A stretch of DNA of 7,416 bases from Gemmatimonadota bacterium (GCA_013002425.1 JABDJQ010000666.1:1-7416), one strand, 5' to 3'; numbered from the stretch's first letter, positions 1-6,593 are shown. Numbers and translations: made by a program. The notes: generated by a model not told the origin, from the sequence alone.

Positions 1-1
1 C

Positions 2-262
2 TTCATCGACGACCACTTCTCCGCGGCCTATCTGGCGCGCAAAACGAAGGACGAACTGCTCGGTTACTATCACCGCCTGCTCCGCGATCATGTGGGAACG
101 GTCACGGCCCGGGGCGTCGTCGACGCATCGAGTGACCGCGTCGTGCTCCGCGTGGAGGGCGCGCTGGGACGCGAGGCCGAGTTTCACTTCACGCTCGACG
201 CGGACGGGCGCATCGACGACATGATGGTGGCCGTCATCGACGGAGCGCCGCGCCGGCAGTGA
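2..262 (+). CDS. 3' end of an unrecognised protein (partial)
   Basis: The reading frame enters from the left edge at base 2 and runs open for 86 codons to a TGA at 260-262. The visible C-terminus starts FIDDHFSAAY and ends VIDGAPRRQ. It alternates short amphipathic helices (a K-x-K-D-E-L-L-x-Y-Y-x-R-L-L segment) with beta-like strands such as RVVLRVEGAL and EFHFTLDADG. This resembles the small alpha/beta, NTF2-like domains found beside serine hydrolases and peptidases in many bacteria, but I cannot name a family with confidence. No catalytic motif is visible. The last 29 bases overlap the 3' end of the convergent SGNH hydrolase gene, and no terminator hairpin follows. The frame has coherent protein-like composition, so it is very likely a real gene; its function is unknown. 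Confidence 0.7.
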   Translation, partial: FIDDHFSAAYLARKTKDELLGYYHRLLRDHVGTVTARGVVDASSDRVVLRVEGALGREAEFHFTLDADGRIDDMMVAVIDGAPRRQ

Positions 263-1280
263 GAATCACTTCACGCAACTCGTCGTAGAGAATCGCGGCG
301 ACCGCCTCATGCCCGGCAACATTCAAGTGGTGGTCTTCCTGCCAGTAGAGGCCCTCTCCGGAATCCATGCCGGCGGACAGGTCGATCACACGAACACCTT
401 CGCCCCGAAGCCGCTTCTCGAAGCTTTGTGTCAGTAACCGTGTCGAGGCGATTTCGTCTCTCGTAAGACCGAGGACCCGGGCGGCGGCGGTCTCTTCGGC
501 CGGCACCGGCAGGTTCGGGAAGTCGTAGTACCTGGGGAGCGTCGCGACGGCAAACGAAATGCCGCTCGAATCACAGATCGCCTTCGCGCTCAGCATCTGC
601 TCGACAGCCGTCGATACGGCCTCCTCCTTCCATTCGGGATAGTTTGCGAAGAAGTAGTCCTGATTGAACGCCTGCCAGACGGATCCGTGATGCAGCCTGT
701 TCGCCTCCTTGATCTTGCTGTAGTAGCTGCGCGGCCTTCTCGGAATGCGAATGGTCCTGCGGAGAGAACTCGTGCGCAGGCCGTCCAGAAAATCATTGCC
801 CGAGTAGAAGACCACCAGAAAGAGATCGGGGTTCAGATGAAGGCTGCCGGACAGCATGCCGCGGTAGTTGTACGGTCCATATATCCCGGTTCCCCCGTTG
901 ATCACTTCGAACGCGGCGGTTTCTCCCGCGTCGTTCAACCCTTTCTCCAGCAGGGCGCAGAACGTTTCGTGATTCTCCACGAGCCCGTCCGTGTGGGAGT
1001 CCCCGGTCACGAGAACGCGCACGACTCCGTCAGCCTTCCGCACGCGCGTGTCTTCATCGCTGCGAAAGCCGAGATTGTTCGTCACCATGCGAATGACACC
1101 CGCCTCATGCTCCGGCCACACGAACTCGCGCGTCACGTCAGGCCGATGAACGTGTCCTGCAACTTCGTCCTTCATGAAATAGGCATCATCGTAAAAGGGT
1201 CGGAAGCTCTTCGGCTGAAAATAGAAGAAGGCGAGTATGGCGAACGCGAGCACGGCGGGAAGGATCAGGAGTTTCTTCAT
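234..1280 (-). CDS. Membrane-anchored SGNH/GDSL-family hydrolase
   Basis: This 348-residue protein has the blocks of an SGNH hydrolase (esterase, lipase or acyl-transfer family). Residues 1-21 (MKK then a hydrophobic run) form an uncleaved signal anchor or signal peptide, placing the enzyme outside the cytoplasmic membrane. An N-x-L-G-F-R motif at 69-73 often precedes this type of domain. Block I is VTGDSHTDG, with the nucleophile Ser95 after Gly93-Asp94. Block II is INGGTGIYG (127-135). Block III is SGNDF, with Asn162. Block V is EDHHLNVAG, giving Asp316 and His318 as the rest of the triad. All key residues are present, so it should be active; the acyl substrate cannot be predicted, though cell-envelope or exported glycans fit the location. 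The ATG at 1280 is chosen because MKK-hydrophobic follows directly. No Shine-Dalgarno precedes it, but an extended -10 lies just upstream. Its last 29 bases overlap the convergent gene ending at 262. Confidence 0.88.
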   Translation of the reverse strand: MKKLLILPAVLAFAILAFFYFQPKSFRPFYDDAYFMKDEVAGHVHRPDVTREFVWPEHEAGVIRMVTNNLGFRSDEDTRVRKADGVVRVLVTGDSHTDGLVENHETFCALLEKGLNDAGETAAFEVINGGTGIYGPYNYRGMLSGSLHLNPDLFLVVFYSGNDFLDGLRTSSLRRTIRIPRRPRSYYSKIKEANRLHHGSVWQAFNQDYFFANYPEWKEEAVSTAVEQMLSAKAICDSSGISFAVATLPRYYDFPNLPVPAEETAAARVLGLTRDEIASTRLLTQSFEKRLRGEGVRVIDLSAGMDSGEGLYWQEDHHLNVAGHEAVAAILYDELREVILTAGAALRR

Positions 1281-1288
1281 CGGTATTC

Positions 1289-1297
1289 AGTATAGCA
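1289..1297 (-). promoter_or_regulatory. Extended -10 promoter element for the SGNH hydrolase gene
   Basis: Read on the minus strand the bases are TGC followed by TATACT, a good match to an extended -10 (TGn-TATAAT) of a housekeeping sigma factor. Only 8 bases separate the hexamer from the ATG at 1280, so transcription would begin at or next to the start codon. There is no convincing -35 at 17-18 bp, which extended -10 promoters can tolerate. Confidence 0.5.
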
Positions 1298-1437
1298 TCC
1301 GCCCCGCGGGCAACATCATGTGCCGTGCACATCTCGACAGGGACCGATGCCATGCGGGGGGCGCCCGAATGCACGCTGGACGCCCCGCTCCCGCAGTGGC
1401 AGAATAATGCGGTAATCTTCATCGATCCCCTGACCAC

Positions 1438-1442
1438 AGGAG
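1438..1442 (+). promoter_or_regulatory. Ribosome binding site of the NYN-LOTUS gene
   Basis: AGGAG sits 6 bases before the ATG at 1449 (ACAGGAGTGCCGCATG). This fixes the start of the gene and excludes the earlier in-window ATG at 1325, which is in a different frame. Confidence 0.8.
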
Positions 1443-1448
1443 TGCCGC

Positions 1449-2249
1449 ATGAGCAGCACCAAGGCGACTGCGCAGGAGCGCAACCTCGCCGTCTTCCTCG
1501 ACTTCGAAAACCTGGCGCTCGGATTCACCGGCCGCAAGGGAAGCGCCTTCGAAATCGTACCCGTTCTCGACCGCCTCCTCGAAAAAGGCAAAGTACTCGT
1601 AAAGACCGCCTACGCAGACTGGGGAAGTTTTCGTGAATATACGAAACAGCTTCACGAAGCCGGTATCGAACTCATCGAGATTCCGAAGCGCGGGATGACC
1701 GGCAAGAATTCCGCCGACATCCGCCTCTGTGTCGACGCCATGGATCTCAGCTACAGCAAGGATCACATCAACACGTTCGTGATCGTTTCGGGCGACAGCG
1801 ATTTCTCGCCCCTCGTTTCGAAGCTGAAGGAAAACGGCAAGCACGTGATCGGGCTCGGCATGAAGGGATCGACTTCGAAGCTGCTCGCTGACAACTGCGA
1901 CGAATTCATCTACTACGAGGAACTGACCGCGGGACGCGAGCCGGTCACCGCCGTCAAAGGCGGAAAGAAGATCCCGGCCGAGAAGCGCGAGGCCTGGTTT
2001 CTGCTCTTCGATACGATCCGCGCCCTGCAGCGCGAGAACTACGACGTCATCTACAGTTCACTCGTAAAGGATACGATGAAGCGGAAGCGCCCGTCGTTCA
2101 GCGAGTCGAGCTACGGTTATCGCAGCTTCAGCGAACTGCTCGAGGAGGCGCAGGAAGCGGGTCACATCGATCTCAAAACCGATGAACGAAGCGGCACGTA
2201 CGTCGTGACGAAGCTGAAGTACGGCGGGGGAAGGCGGCGGCGGAAGTAG
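1449..2249 (+). CDS. NYN-domain RNase-like protein with C-terminal OST-HTH/LOTUS domain
   Basis: This 266-residue cytoplasmic protein has two recognisable domains. Residues about 12-160 form a NYN (LabA/DUF88-type, PIN-like) nuclease fold: FLDFEN with Asp18 and Asn21, NSADIRLCVDAMDL with Asp90 and Asp96, and SGDSDF with Asp116 and Asp118. These are the acidic positions expected to bind metal in the family. Residues about 183-256 form an OST-HTH/LOTUS winged-helix domain, with the family's S-x-L-K...R-K-R-P-x-F...Y-G-Y-x-S-F-x-x-L-L pattern. LOTUS domains are RNA-binding in the cases studied. A Lys-rich linker (170-180) joins them and the tail is GGGRRRRK. I infer an RNA-binding, metal-dependent ribonuclease; the target is unknown. 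No signal peptide is present. The gene is divergent from the SGNH hydrolase and ends 10 bp from the convergent secreted-protein gene, with no terminator between them. Confidence 0.93.
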   Translation: MSSTKATAQERNLAVFLDFENLALGFTGRKGSAFEIVPVLDRLLEKGKVLVKTAYADWGSFREYTKQLHEAGIELIEIPKRGMTGKNSADIRLCVDAMDLSYSKDHINTFVIVSGDSDFSPLVSKLKENGKHVIGLGMKGSTSKLLADNCDEFIYYEELTAGREPVTAVKGGKKIPAEKREAWFLLFDTIRALQRENYDVIYSSLVKDTMKRKRPSFSESSYGYRSFSELLEEAQEAGHIDLKTDERSGTYVVTKLKYGGGRRRRK

Positions 2250-2259
2250 CCCAGGAGCG

Positions 2260-3759
2260 TTACCTGATCAGCACGAGTTTCGTCGTAGCGGTTCCGCCAC
2301 GCGAGTCGACACGCACGAAGTAGATCCCCGATGCCGCGCCGTGGGCGCTGTAGTCGATCGCGAAGCGGTCTTTCGGATGATACTCGCCGTCGATCAGCGT
2401 CGTGACGAGCCGTCCGCTTACATCATACACGCGAAGATCGACCGGACCTGCGACAGGCACGTCGTAGAAGATCCTGGTCGTCGGGTTGAACGGGTTCGGG
2501 CTTACGCTGAGCGCCACGGTCTGCGGCGCCGGAATCGTTTCCGGCTTGTCGACATCGGTCGGAATCTGCGCGTTCAGCGTCATGCAGCGCACGTTCGAGA
2601 GCCGCGCCTTGTAGTAGCGGCCCTCCGGCCAGAACTCGCCCTTCGCCTCCCACTGTCTGTGCGGGAACGGGTTGAAGAGCGTCGGCCCCACCTTGTAAAC
2701 GATGCCGTTCTTGATCAGATAACCGGCCGTCGTGTTCCCCACGATTTCGACCGCGGCCGTGACTTTCGTAGTGGCCTCGTCGCCGAACAGGGGCCGGCCC
2801 GTATAGTAGTTTGCGGGCTGGTTCTCGTCGGGCCGGTCGCGCAGGTAGTAGCTGAGCCCTCCCGCATCCACGCGGTACCCGAGCCGCACGGTCGTGTTCA
2901 CGTCGGTCGCGCACCCCTCGGGCACGCCGCAGCCGACCGCGTTGCAGAAGTGACACGACAGCCCGTATGTATCGCTGAACGTAGTCAGTCCCGAGTCGGA
3001 AAGCCCTTCGAGAAACTCGAAGTCGACTTCGTACCGCATGCTCACGTTGTCGAGAGAATCGCCGAACGCATACACGATCCCCGTCTGATGATCGATCCCG
3101 ATGGGAGCCGTGCCGACGCTCGTCGTGCCCTCGATCAGGAATCCGAGGGGCGTGTACGTTCCCGTAAGTTCACCCGTAAACGTCGTGGCCCCGACAGGCT
3201 CGCTCGTGAGCGGATGCGTGAAAACGGTGTCGATCACGGGGGTCAGACTCAGCGAAACCACCGCATGGCCGTCGTTCGCAATCGTGCCGGGAATATTGAC
3301 GCGGTTGATGTCCGTAATCGTCGCCGATCGGAAGAAGATGTCCGTCGCACCGTCGCCTACGGCGCGGAAACTCATGATGGCCAGTTCCCCCGGTGGCAGG
3401 ATGTAGCTGTCGAACGGAAAGATGACCTCGAATACTTCCCACGTGCCGAGCGATTCCTCTTCGGCATTGAAGAAGTCCTGCCAGCCGACCGACGTGTAAA
3501 GGCTTCCGGCCTCGGCGTCCACGAACTCTAGCACGTTGGGATCGAATGCGAATACGACGTCGAAGTTGGACATCGTATCGACGAAGGCATCGATCATCAG
3601 CGACACGTCGAACGTGTCGCCCACGCTCACGAACGAAGTGTCCGGCAGGAACGAAAGCATCGGCTGCGCCTCCGCGTCGGAAGCAAAGCCGGCGAGTGCG
3701 CCGAGCGCCAGAACCAGCAACGCGATTCCGGAGCACCGCCTGAGAACGGCAACGTGCAT
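2260..3759 (-). CDS. Secreted cohesin-domain protein with FlgD-like C-terminal sorting-type domain
   Basis: A 499-residue exported protein. Residues 1-31 are a signal peptide ending A-E-A before QPML. Residues about 33-170 form a cohesin-like beta-sandwich (VSVGDTFDVSLMID, then FDVVFAFDPNVLEFVDAEAG, closing with a G-D-G-A-T-D strand). The middle, about 171-405, is not a family I recognise. It contains a cysteine cluster at 269, 272, 277 and 283 and two similar G-I-V-Y-x-x-G segments near 227 and 352. Residues about 413-499 are the FlgD-like/type A sorting-type domain: SPNPFNPTTRI, RVYDVSGRLV, ASGIYFVRV, ending KLVLIR. It lacks the W-N-G-x-D-D-x-G turn present in its two neighbours. AAAGGTGG (3766-3773) lies 6 bases upstream of the ATG. 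It follows the 890-residue gene on the same strand after 70 bp. A role in surface binding or assembly is inferred from the domains; no enzymatic motif is visible. Confidence 0.88.
   Translation of the reverse strand: MHVAVLRRCSGIALLVLALGALAGFASDAEAQPMLSFLPDTSFVSVGDTFDVSLMIDAFVDTMSNFDVVFAFDPNVLEFVDAEAGSLYTSVGWQDFFNAEEESLGTWEVFEVIFPFDSYILPPGELAIMSFRAVGDGATDIFFRSATITDINRVNIPGTIANDGHAVVSLSLTPVIDTVFTHPLTSEPVGATTFTGELTGTYTPLGFLIEGTTSVGTAPIGIDHQTGIVYAFGDSLDNVSMRYEVDFEFLEGLSDSGLTTFSDTYGLSCHFCNAVGCGVPEGCATDVNTTVRLGYRVDAGGLSYYLRDRPDENQPANYYTGRPLFGDEATTKVTAAVEIVGNTTAGYLIKNGIVYKVGPTLFNPFPHRQWEAKGEFWPEGRYYKARLSNVRCMTLNAQIPTDVDKPETIPAPQTVALSVSPNPFNPTTRIFYDVPVAGPVDLRVYDVSGRLVTTLIDGEYHPKDRFAIDYSAHGAASGIYFVRVDSRGGTATTKLVLIR
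2480..2499. repeat. 20-bp direct repeat, copy 1 (encodes NPFNPT)
   Basis: The 20 bases here are identical to 4062-4081 and stop matching one base on either side. Both copies encode the start of the shared C-terminal domain (P-N-P-F-N-P-T) in the same frame. It is a coding repeat due to shared domain ancestry and codon choice, not evidence of a mobile element. The third copy of the domain, near 7060-7075, has diverged at this point (NPFREV). Confidence 0.9.
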
Positions 3760-3765
3760 CGAAGT

Positions 3766-3773
3766 CCACCTTT
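3766..3773 (-). promoter_or_regulatory. Ribosome binding site of the 499-residue secreted protein
   Basis: AAAGGTGG on the minus strand, 6 bases before the ATG at 3759. It supports this start, which is also the one that gives a complete signal peptide. It lies only 15 bases beyond the GC hairpin, leaving little room for a separate promoter between hairpin and gene. Confidence 0.8.
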
Positions 3774-3788
3774 ACGGGAAGCGAAATC

Positions 3789-3814
3789 GGCCGGGGGGAT
3801 ACGTCCCCCCGGCC
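3789..3814 (-). terminator. Strong GC hairpin, intrinsic terminator-like, after the 890-residue gene
   Basis: A perfect 10-bp stem, GGCCGGGGGG (3789-3798) with CCCCCCGGCC (3805-3814), closes a 6-base loop. On the minus strand it begins 15 bases after the TAG of the upstream gene and is followed by GATTTCGCTT, a weak T-run. It could be a terminator that allows partial read-through, or an mRNA 3'-stabilising structure. The downstream gene's ribosome binding site follows immediately, so the hairpin may set the ratio of the two transcripts. Confidence 0.6.
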
Positions 3815-3829
3815 TCGAGATGAATGATG

Positions 3830-6502
3830 CTATCGGAGCAGGGTGAGCTTCGACGTCGACTTGAAGTTGTCGGCCGACATGTTCACGAAGTACGTTCCGC
3901 TAGCCACGGTTTCATTGTCGTCGTTCTTGCCGTTCCATACGAGCTGATGCTCGCCGGCTTCGCGTGATTCGTTCAGAAGCGAACGGACGCGACGGCCGCG
4001 CACGTCGAAGATCTCGACGCGCACGTTCCCGGCTGTCGCCAGCGAGAAGCGGATCGACGTGGTCGGGTTGAACGGGTTCGGCACGGCGCCCTGGAGGCTC
4101 GTGACCGTCGGGACGAGGTCCGCGGATCCGCCCATGGCAAGATCGCTCGTGCCGGTCGTGATCTGCGCGTTGTCTCCGTCGCGAATGTCCGTCGAGAGGA
4201 ACGTCAGGTCGATGCCGTCGCCCTCTTTCAGACGGAAGTTCAGCGTAACGAGATCGCCCGATCCTTCGAAGACCGTGTTCGCGCCCAGGGCCGCGAGGTC
4301 GACGTACAGCTTGCCCGGCTCGAGCACGCCGCTGTGCACGAAGACGAGGCCGCTGTTCGCGACGGCGTCCGAACTGCGCGTGCTGACCCACTCGACTTTA
4401 CCCGCGTCGTAAGCGAGCACGACGCTTCCGGCTTTCACATCGCGGTCGTTCCCGCTGAGCGCGAGCGTGACCTGCATGTTTTCACCGTCCAGAACCGGCT
4501 CTTCCTGTGCGATCAGTTCGAGCGTCGGCCGGTCTGCCTTGCTCGCCCGATCGTTCCCGGCCAGGCGCACGACCTTCTGCTCTTTCGGCGCCACTTCACC
4601 GAAGTTCAGCGCGAAGATCACGAGGTCGGGGAAGTCGATATTGTCATCGGGAATCGGAATCCCGAACCGGCTGCCGTCGTCCGTGGGAGCGATATCGAGT
4701 TCGTCGAACGGCGGGACCGGCGGGCTGCTCGGGCTGTACGCGCGATAGCCTGCGGAAAGAGCGTTCAGATCGAAGAAGTCGACGAACCCGTCGTAGCCGC
4801 CGCCACCGTTCTGCGTGACGTCGCCGAGCCAGTAGTTGGTAGTGCGATCGCCGGCCTCGAACGGGGCCGGTATCGCGCCGCCCGTAGCGGCGCCGCCCGT
4901 TACGTTCAGCGCGCAATCGATCGTGAACGCGCGGTAGAAGTAGACGCCGCGCGGCGCGAGCGTGTCGACGAACGACTCGGCCGTACCGCTGTAAACGAGC
5001 ACGCCGTCAAGCGTGTCGAGCGGATAGCCGTCGGCAGGCTGCGGATACTCGGGATACGAACCCGCGCTCCACTCTTTCCGCATCACGCGCACGTGATCGA
5101 GGTCCGAGACCGGATTCGTCCAGCTCAGACTGACGCGCCCGTTATCGGGATCGGAAAACGTCATCGCCGCCGCCGGCGGATCGATCGTGTCTTTCGTGAA
5201 CGTATACGACTGGATCGCGCTCGGGTTGCCGAAATCGTCCTTGGCGTAGAACTCGATCGTATGCGCACCTTCCCCTACCACATTGAACAGCGGGAAAGAC
5301 CAGGCCGCGTTCGTCCAGTTCGTGCCGACATAATCGGCGAACAGGTTCGCTTCCGTAAGCCACGCACCGCCGTCGACGCGAAACCAGGCCGTGTCCAGAT
5401 CGCTGCACGCATCGAGCGCGGAGAGATCGAGGACCGGGGTTTCGAACAGGCACTCGCCGTCCGGGAACGGACCGTTGATCGTGAAGACCGGAGCAGCGAG
5501 ATCGGAGAACACCGTGGCGTCGCCGTCATCGAAGCCCGTGAGGGCCGCGTTCGCGCTGTCGACCGCGCTCATGATGGTGATGTCGACCAGGCTCGTGTCG
5601 CACGACACGCCGTCGAACTCCACCGTAAACATGTTGGCCGGCCCGCCGGCGCCCGACTGCGCGCCGAGAAGCACGGCGTCGACCGTGATTTCGTCCGTGC
5701 CGGTCACCGTCGCCGTGAAGAACGTCGAACCGACGTCCGAAAGCAGGTTGCCTTCCGTGATCTGAACGGGCGTGGTCGACATGACCGCGCCGTCCCATGC
5801 GATTTTGATCGAGTAACCGTAGATCTTGCCGCTTGCGCCGCCCGCATAGTCGACCGCAATCGTATTCGTGGGCGTTACGCCCGTGAGGTTCATCGTGGCC
5901 GGCTGCCCGAGCACGTTGCCCGTGTCGGCCGTCGGCGGATCGAATACCGCCGTGCCGGTGCCGCCCGCGCCGAACTGAAGCGTCATGTTCGAGGTGGTCA
6001 GGTCGAAGGAGGTTGCGGTCTGGATGCCGCCGCCCGTGAAGTTCGTCCAGTCACCGCTGTCGAGCCGGAAGTGCGGCGTGACATCCCAGGTATCGTCCAC
6101 GTTCTGCACCATGACGAAGCGCATGTCGAACGGGAGCGTACCTTCGCCCACGCCGAGCTGGTGCGTGCTGAACGGACCCGTGAACCCTACATCGTAGAGT
6201 TCCAGTTTATGAGCGCCGGCGCCGCCGAAATCCTTGTCGATCCGGAATGCGACCTGCTCGAAACCGTTCGGGCGATCGCCCGCTTTCAGTTCGAAAATAC
6301 CGGTGTAGGCGCTGAGGTCGAGATTGTGAAACGAGAGCACCCAGACGCTTCCGTCGGAGAGATTGAGTTCTCCCTGGGAGCCGTCGTCGAAGTACCGCAC
6401 GAAGCCGCTTGTCAGGCTGTCGGCATCCGCAACAGGTACGAGGGTGAACGTGAGAGCGAGGACGGTAAGAACCGCGACGCCCAGGCGGGTAGCTAGAAAC
6501 AT
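3830..6502 (-). CDS. Large secreted multidomain protein with cohesin-like, FN3-like, dockerin-like and FlgD-like C-terminal domains
   Basis: An 890-residue exported protein. The signal peptide is residues 1-27 (cleavage likely after VADA). Residues about 30-190 are a beta-rich N-terminal module of unknown family. Residues about 201-335 are cohesin-like (a long beta-sandwich with YGYSIKIAWDGAVM and a late V-D-I-T-I-M strand). An Ig-like module spans 337-441 (WFRVDGGAW, HTIEFYAKDDFGN). Fibronectin-III-like sequence spans 443-535 (VSLSWTNP, YFYRAFTID). A dockerin-like calcium-binding region spans 557-638: GDVTQN, YDGFVDFFDLNAL, then LDIAPTDDG and PDDNIDFPDLVIFALNFG. A second cohesin-like domain is 658-785. 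The FlgD-like/type A sorting-type domain is 803-890 (VPNPFNPTTS, IFDVRGRRVR, VWNGKNDD, ASGTYFV, ending KLTLLR). The start is supported by GGAGGG 5 bases upstream. No catalytic motif is visible. I infer a surface or secreted scaffold or adhesin; the module boundaries are read by eye. Confidence 0.87.
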   Translation of the reverse strand: MFLATRLGVAVLTVLALTFTLVPVADADSLTSGFVRYFDDGSQGELNLSDGSVWVLSFHNLDLSAYTGIFELKAGDRPNGFEQVAFRIDKDFGGAGAHKLELYDVGFTGPFSTHQLGVGEGTLPFDMRFVMVQNVDDTWDVTPHFRLDSGDWTNFTGGGIQTATSFDLTTSNMTLQFGAGGTGTAVFDPPTADTGNVLGQPATMNLTGVTPTNTIAVDYAGGASGKIYGYSIKIAWDGAVMSTTPVQITEGNLLSDVGSTFFTATVTGTDEITVDAVLLGAQSGAGGPANMFTVEFDGVSCDTSLVDITIMSAVDSANAALTGFDDGDATVFSDLAAPVFTINGPFPDGECLFETPVLDLSALDACSDLDTAWFRVDGGAWLTEANLFADYVGTNWTNAAWSFPLFNVVGEGAHTIEFYAKDDFGNPSAIQSYTFTKDTIDPPAAAMTFSDPDNGRVSLSWTNPVSDLDHVRVMRKEWSAGSYPEYPQPADGYPLDTLDGVLVYSGTAESFVDTLAPRGVYFYRAFTIDCALNVTGGAATGGAIPAPFEAGDRTTNYWLGDVTQNGGGGYDGFVDFFDLNALSAGYRAYSPSSPPVPPFDELDIAPTDDGSRFGIPIPDDNIDFPDLVIFALNFGEVAPKEQKVVRLAGNDRASKADRPTLELIAQEEPVLDGENMQVTLALSGNDRDVKAGSVVLAYDAGKVEWVSTRSSDAVANSGLVFVHSGVLEPGKLYVDLAALGANTVFEGSGDLVTLNFRLKEGDGIDLTFLSTDIRDGDNAQITTGTSDLAMGGSADLVPTVTSLQGAVPNPFNPTTSIRFSLATAGNVRVEIFDVRGRRVRSLLNESREAGEHQLVWNGKNDDNETVASGTYFVNMSADNFKSTSKLTLLR
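4062..4081. repeat. 20-bp direct repeat, copy 2 (encodes NPFNPT)
   Basis: Identical over 20 bases to 2480-2499, in the same position of the shared C-terminal domain of the neighbouring gene. See copy 1 for the interpretation. Confidence 0.9.
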
Positions 6503-6507
6503 GAGAG

Positions 6508-6513
6508 CCCTCC
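6508..6513 (-). promoter_or_regulatory. Ribosome binding site of the 890-residue gene
   Basis: GGAGGG on the minus strand, 5 bases before the ATG at 6502. It is a near-perfect Shine-Dalgarno and fixes the start, which also opens a standard signal peptide. Confidence 0.85.
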
Positions 6514-6531
6514 ATCGAGATGCGTGAGTAC

Positions 6532-6553
6532 ATCCGCGCCCCGAGACGCGGAT
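6532..6553 (-). promoter_or_regulatory. Inverted repeat in the leader of the 890-residue gene
   Basis: ATCCGCG (6532-6538) and CGCGGAT (6547-6553) form a perfect 7-bp stem with an 8-base loop, about 19 bases upstream of the Shine-Dalgarno. In the mRNA it would be a stable stem-loop next to the translation start. It could affect translation or mRNA stability, or be an operator in DNA. Confidence 0.45.
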
Positions 6554-6579
6554 ACGGGGAAAAATCGATACGCAGATAC

Positions 6580-6593
6580 CGGTCTGTTGACCG
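6580..6593 (-). promoter_or_regulatory. Small inverted repeat in the same leader
   Basis: CGGTC and GACCG form a 5-bp stem around a 4-base loop. On the minus strand it is followed some 13 bases later by a TTTTT run. The stem is short, so chance is a real possibility. Confidence 0.25.

Noticed and set aside
687..1295. 202-codon open frame on the plus strand opposite the SGNH hydrolase
   Set aside because: It covers the catalytic blocks of the hydrolase on the other strand and has no motif of its own.
1352..1396. GC-rich inverted repeat in the divergent spacer (TGCGGG and CCCGCA arms)
   Set aside because: Only 6 bp with a loop of about 30 bases in GC-rich sequence; expected by chance and not placed after a gene.
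1325..1636. Plus-strand ATG frame starting in the divergent spacer
   Set aside because: It runs out of frame into the NYN gene and is composed like a frameshifted GC-rich sequence; the NYN start at 1449 has its own strong ribosome binding site.
1419..1844. 141-codon open frame opposite the NYN gene
   Set aside because: Antisense to the conserved NYN motifs, with no ribosome binding site and no recognisable domain.
2341..3531. 396-codon open frame on the plus strand opposite the 499-residue gene
   Set aside because: Arg/Val-rich antisense shadow without recognisable features; the minus-strand frame has a signal peptide, a cohesin-like domain and the sorting-type tail.
2480..4081. 20-bp direct repeats at 2480 and 4062 as a possible recombination or mobile-element signature
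   Set aside because: Both copies encode the same PNPFNPT motif in the same frame of homologous domains; no inverted ends, transposase or target duplication is present.
4334..6496. 720-codon open frame on the plus strand opposite the 890-residue gene
   Set aside because: Its product is Arg/Glu/Val-rich with no domain, signal or ribosome binding site, as expected of the antisense of a GC-rich gene. The minus-strand protein has clear domains, a signal peptide and a Shine-Dalgarno.
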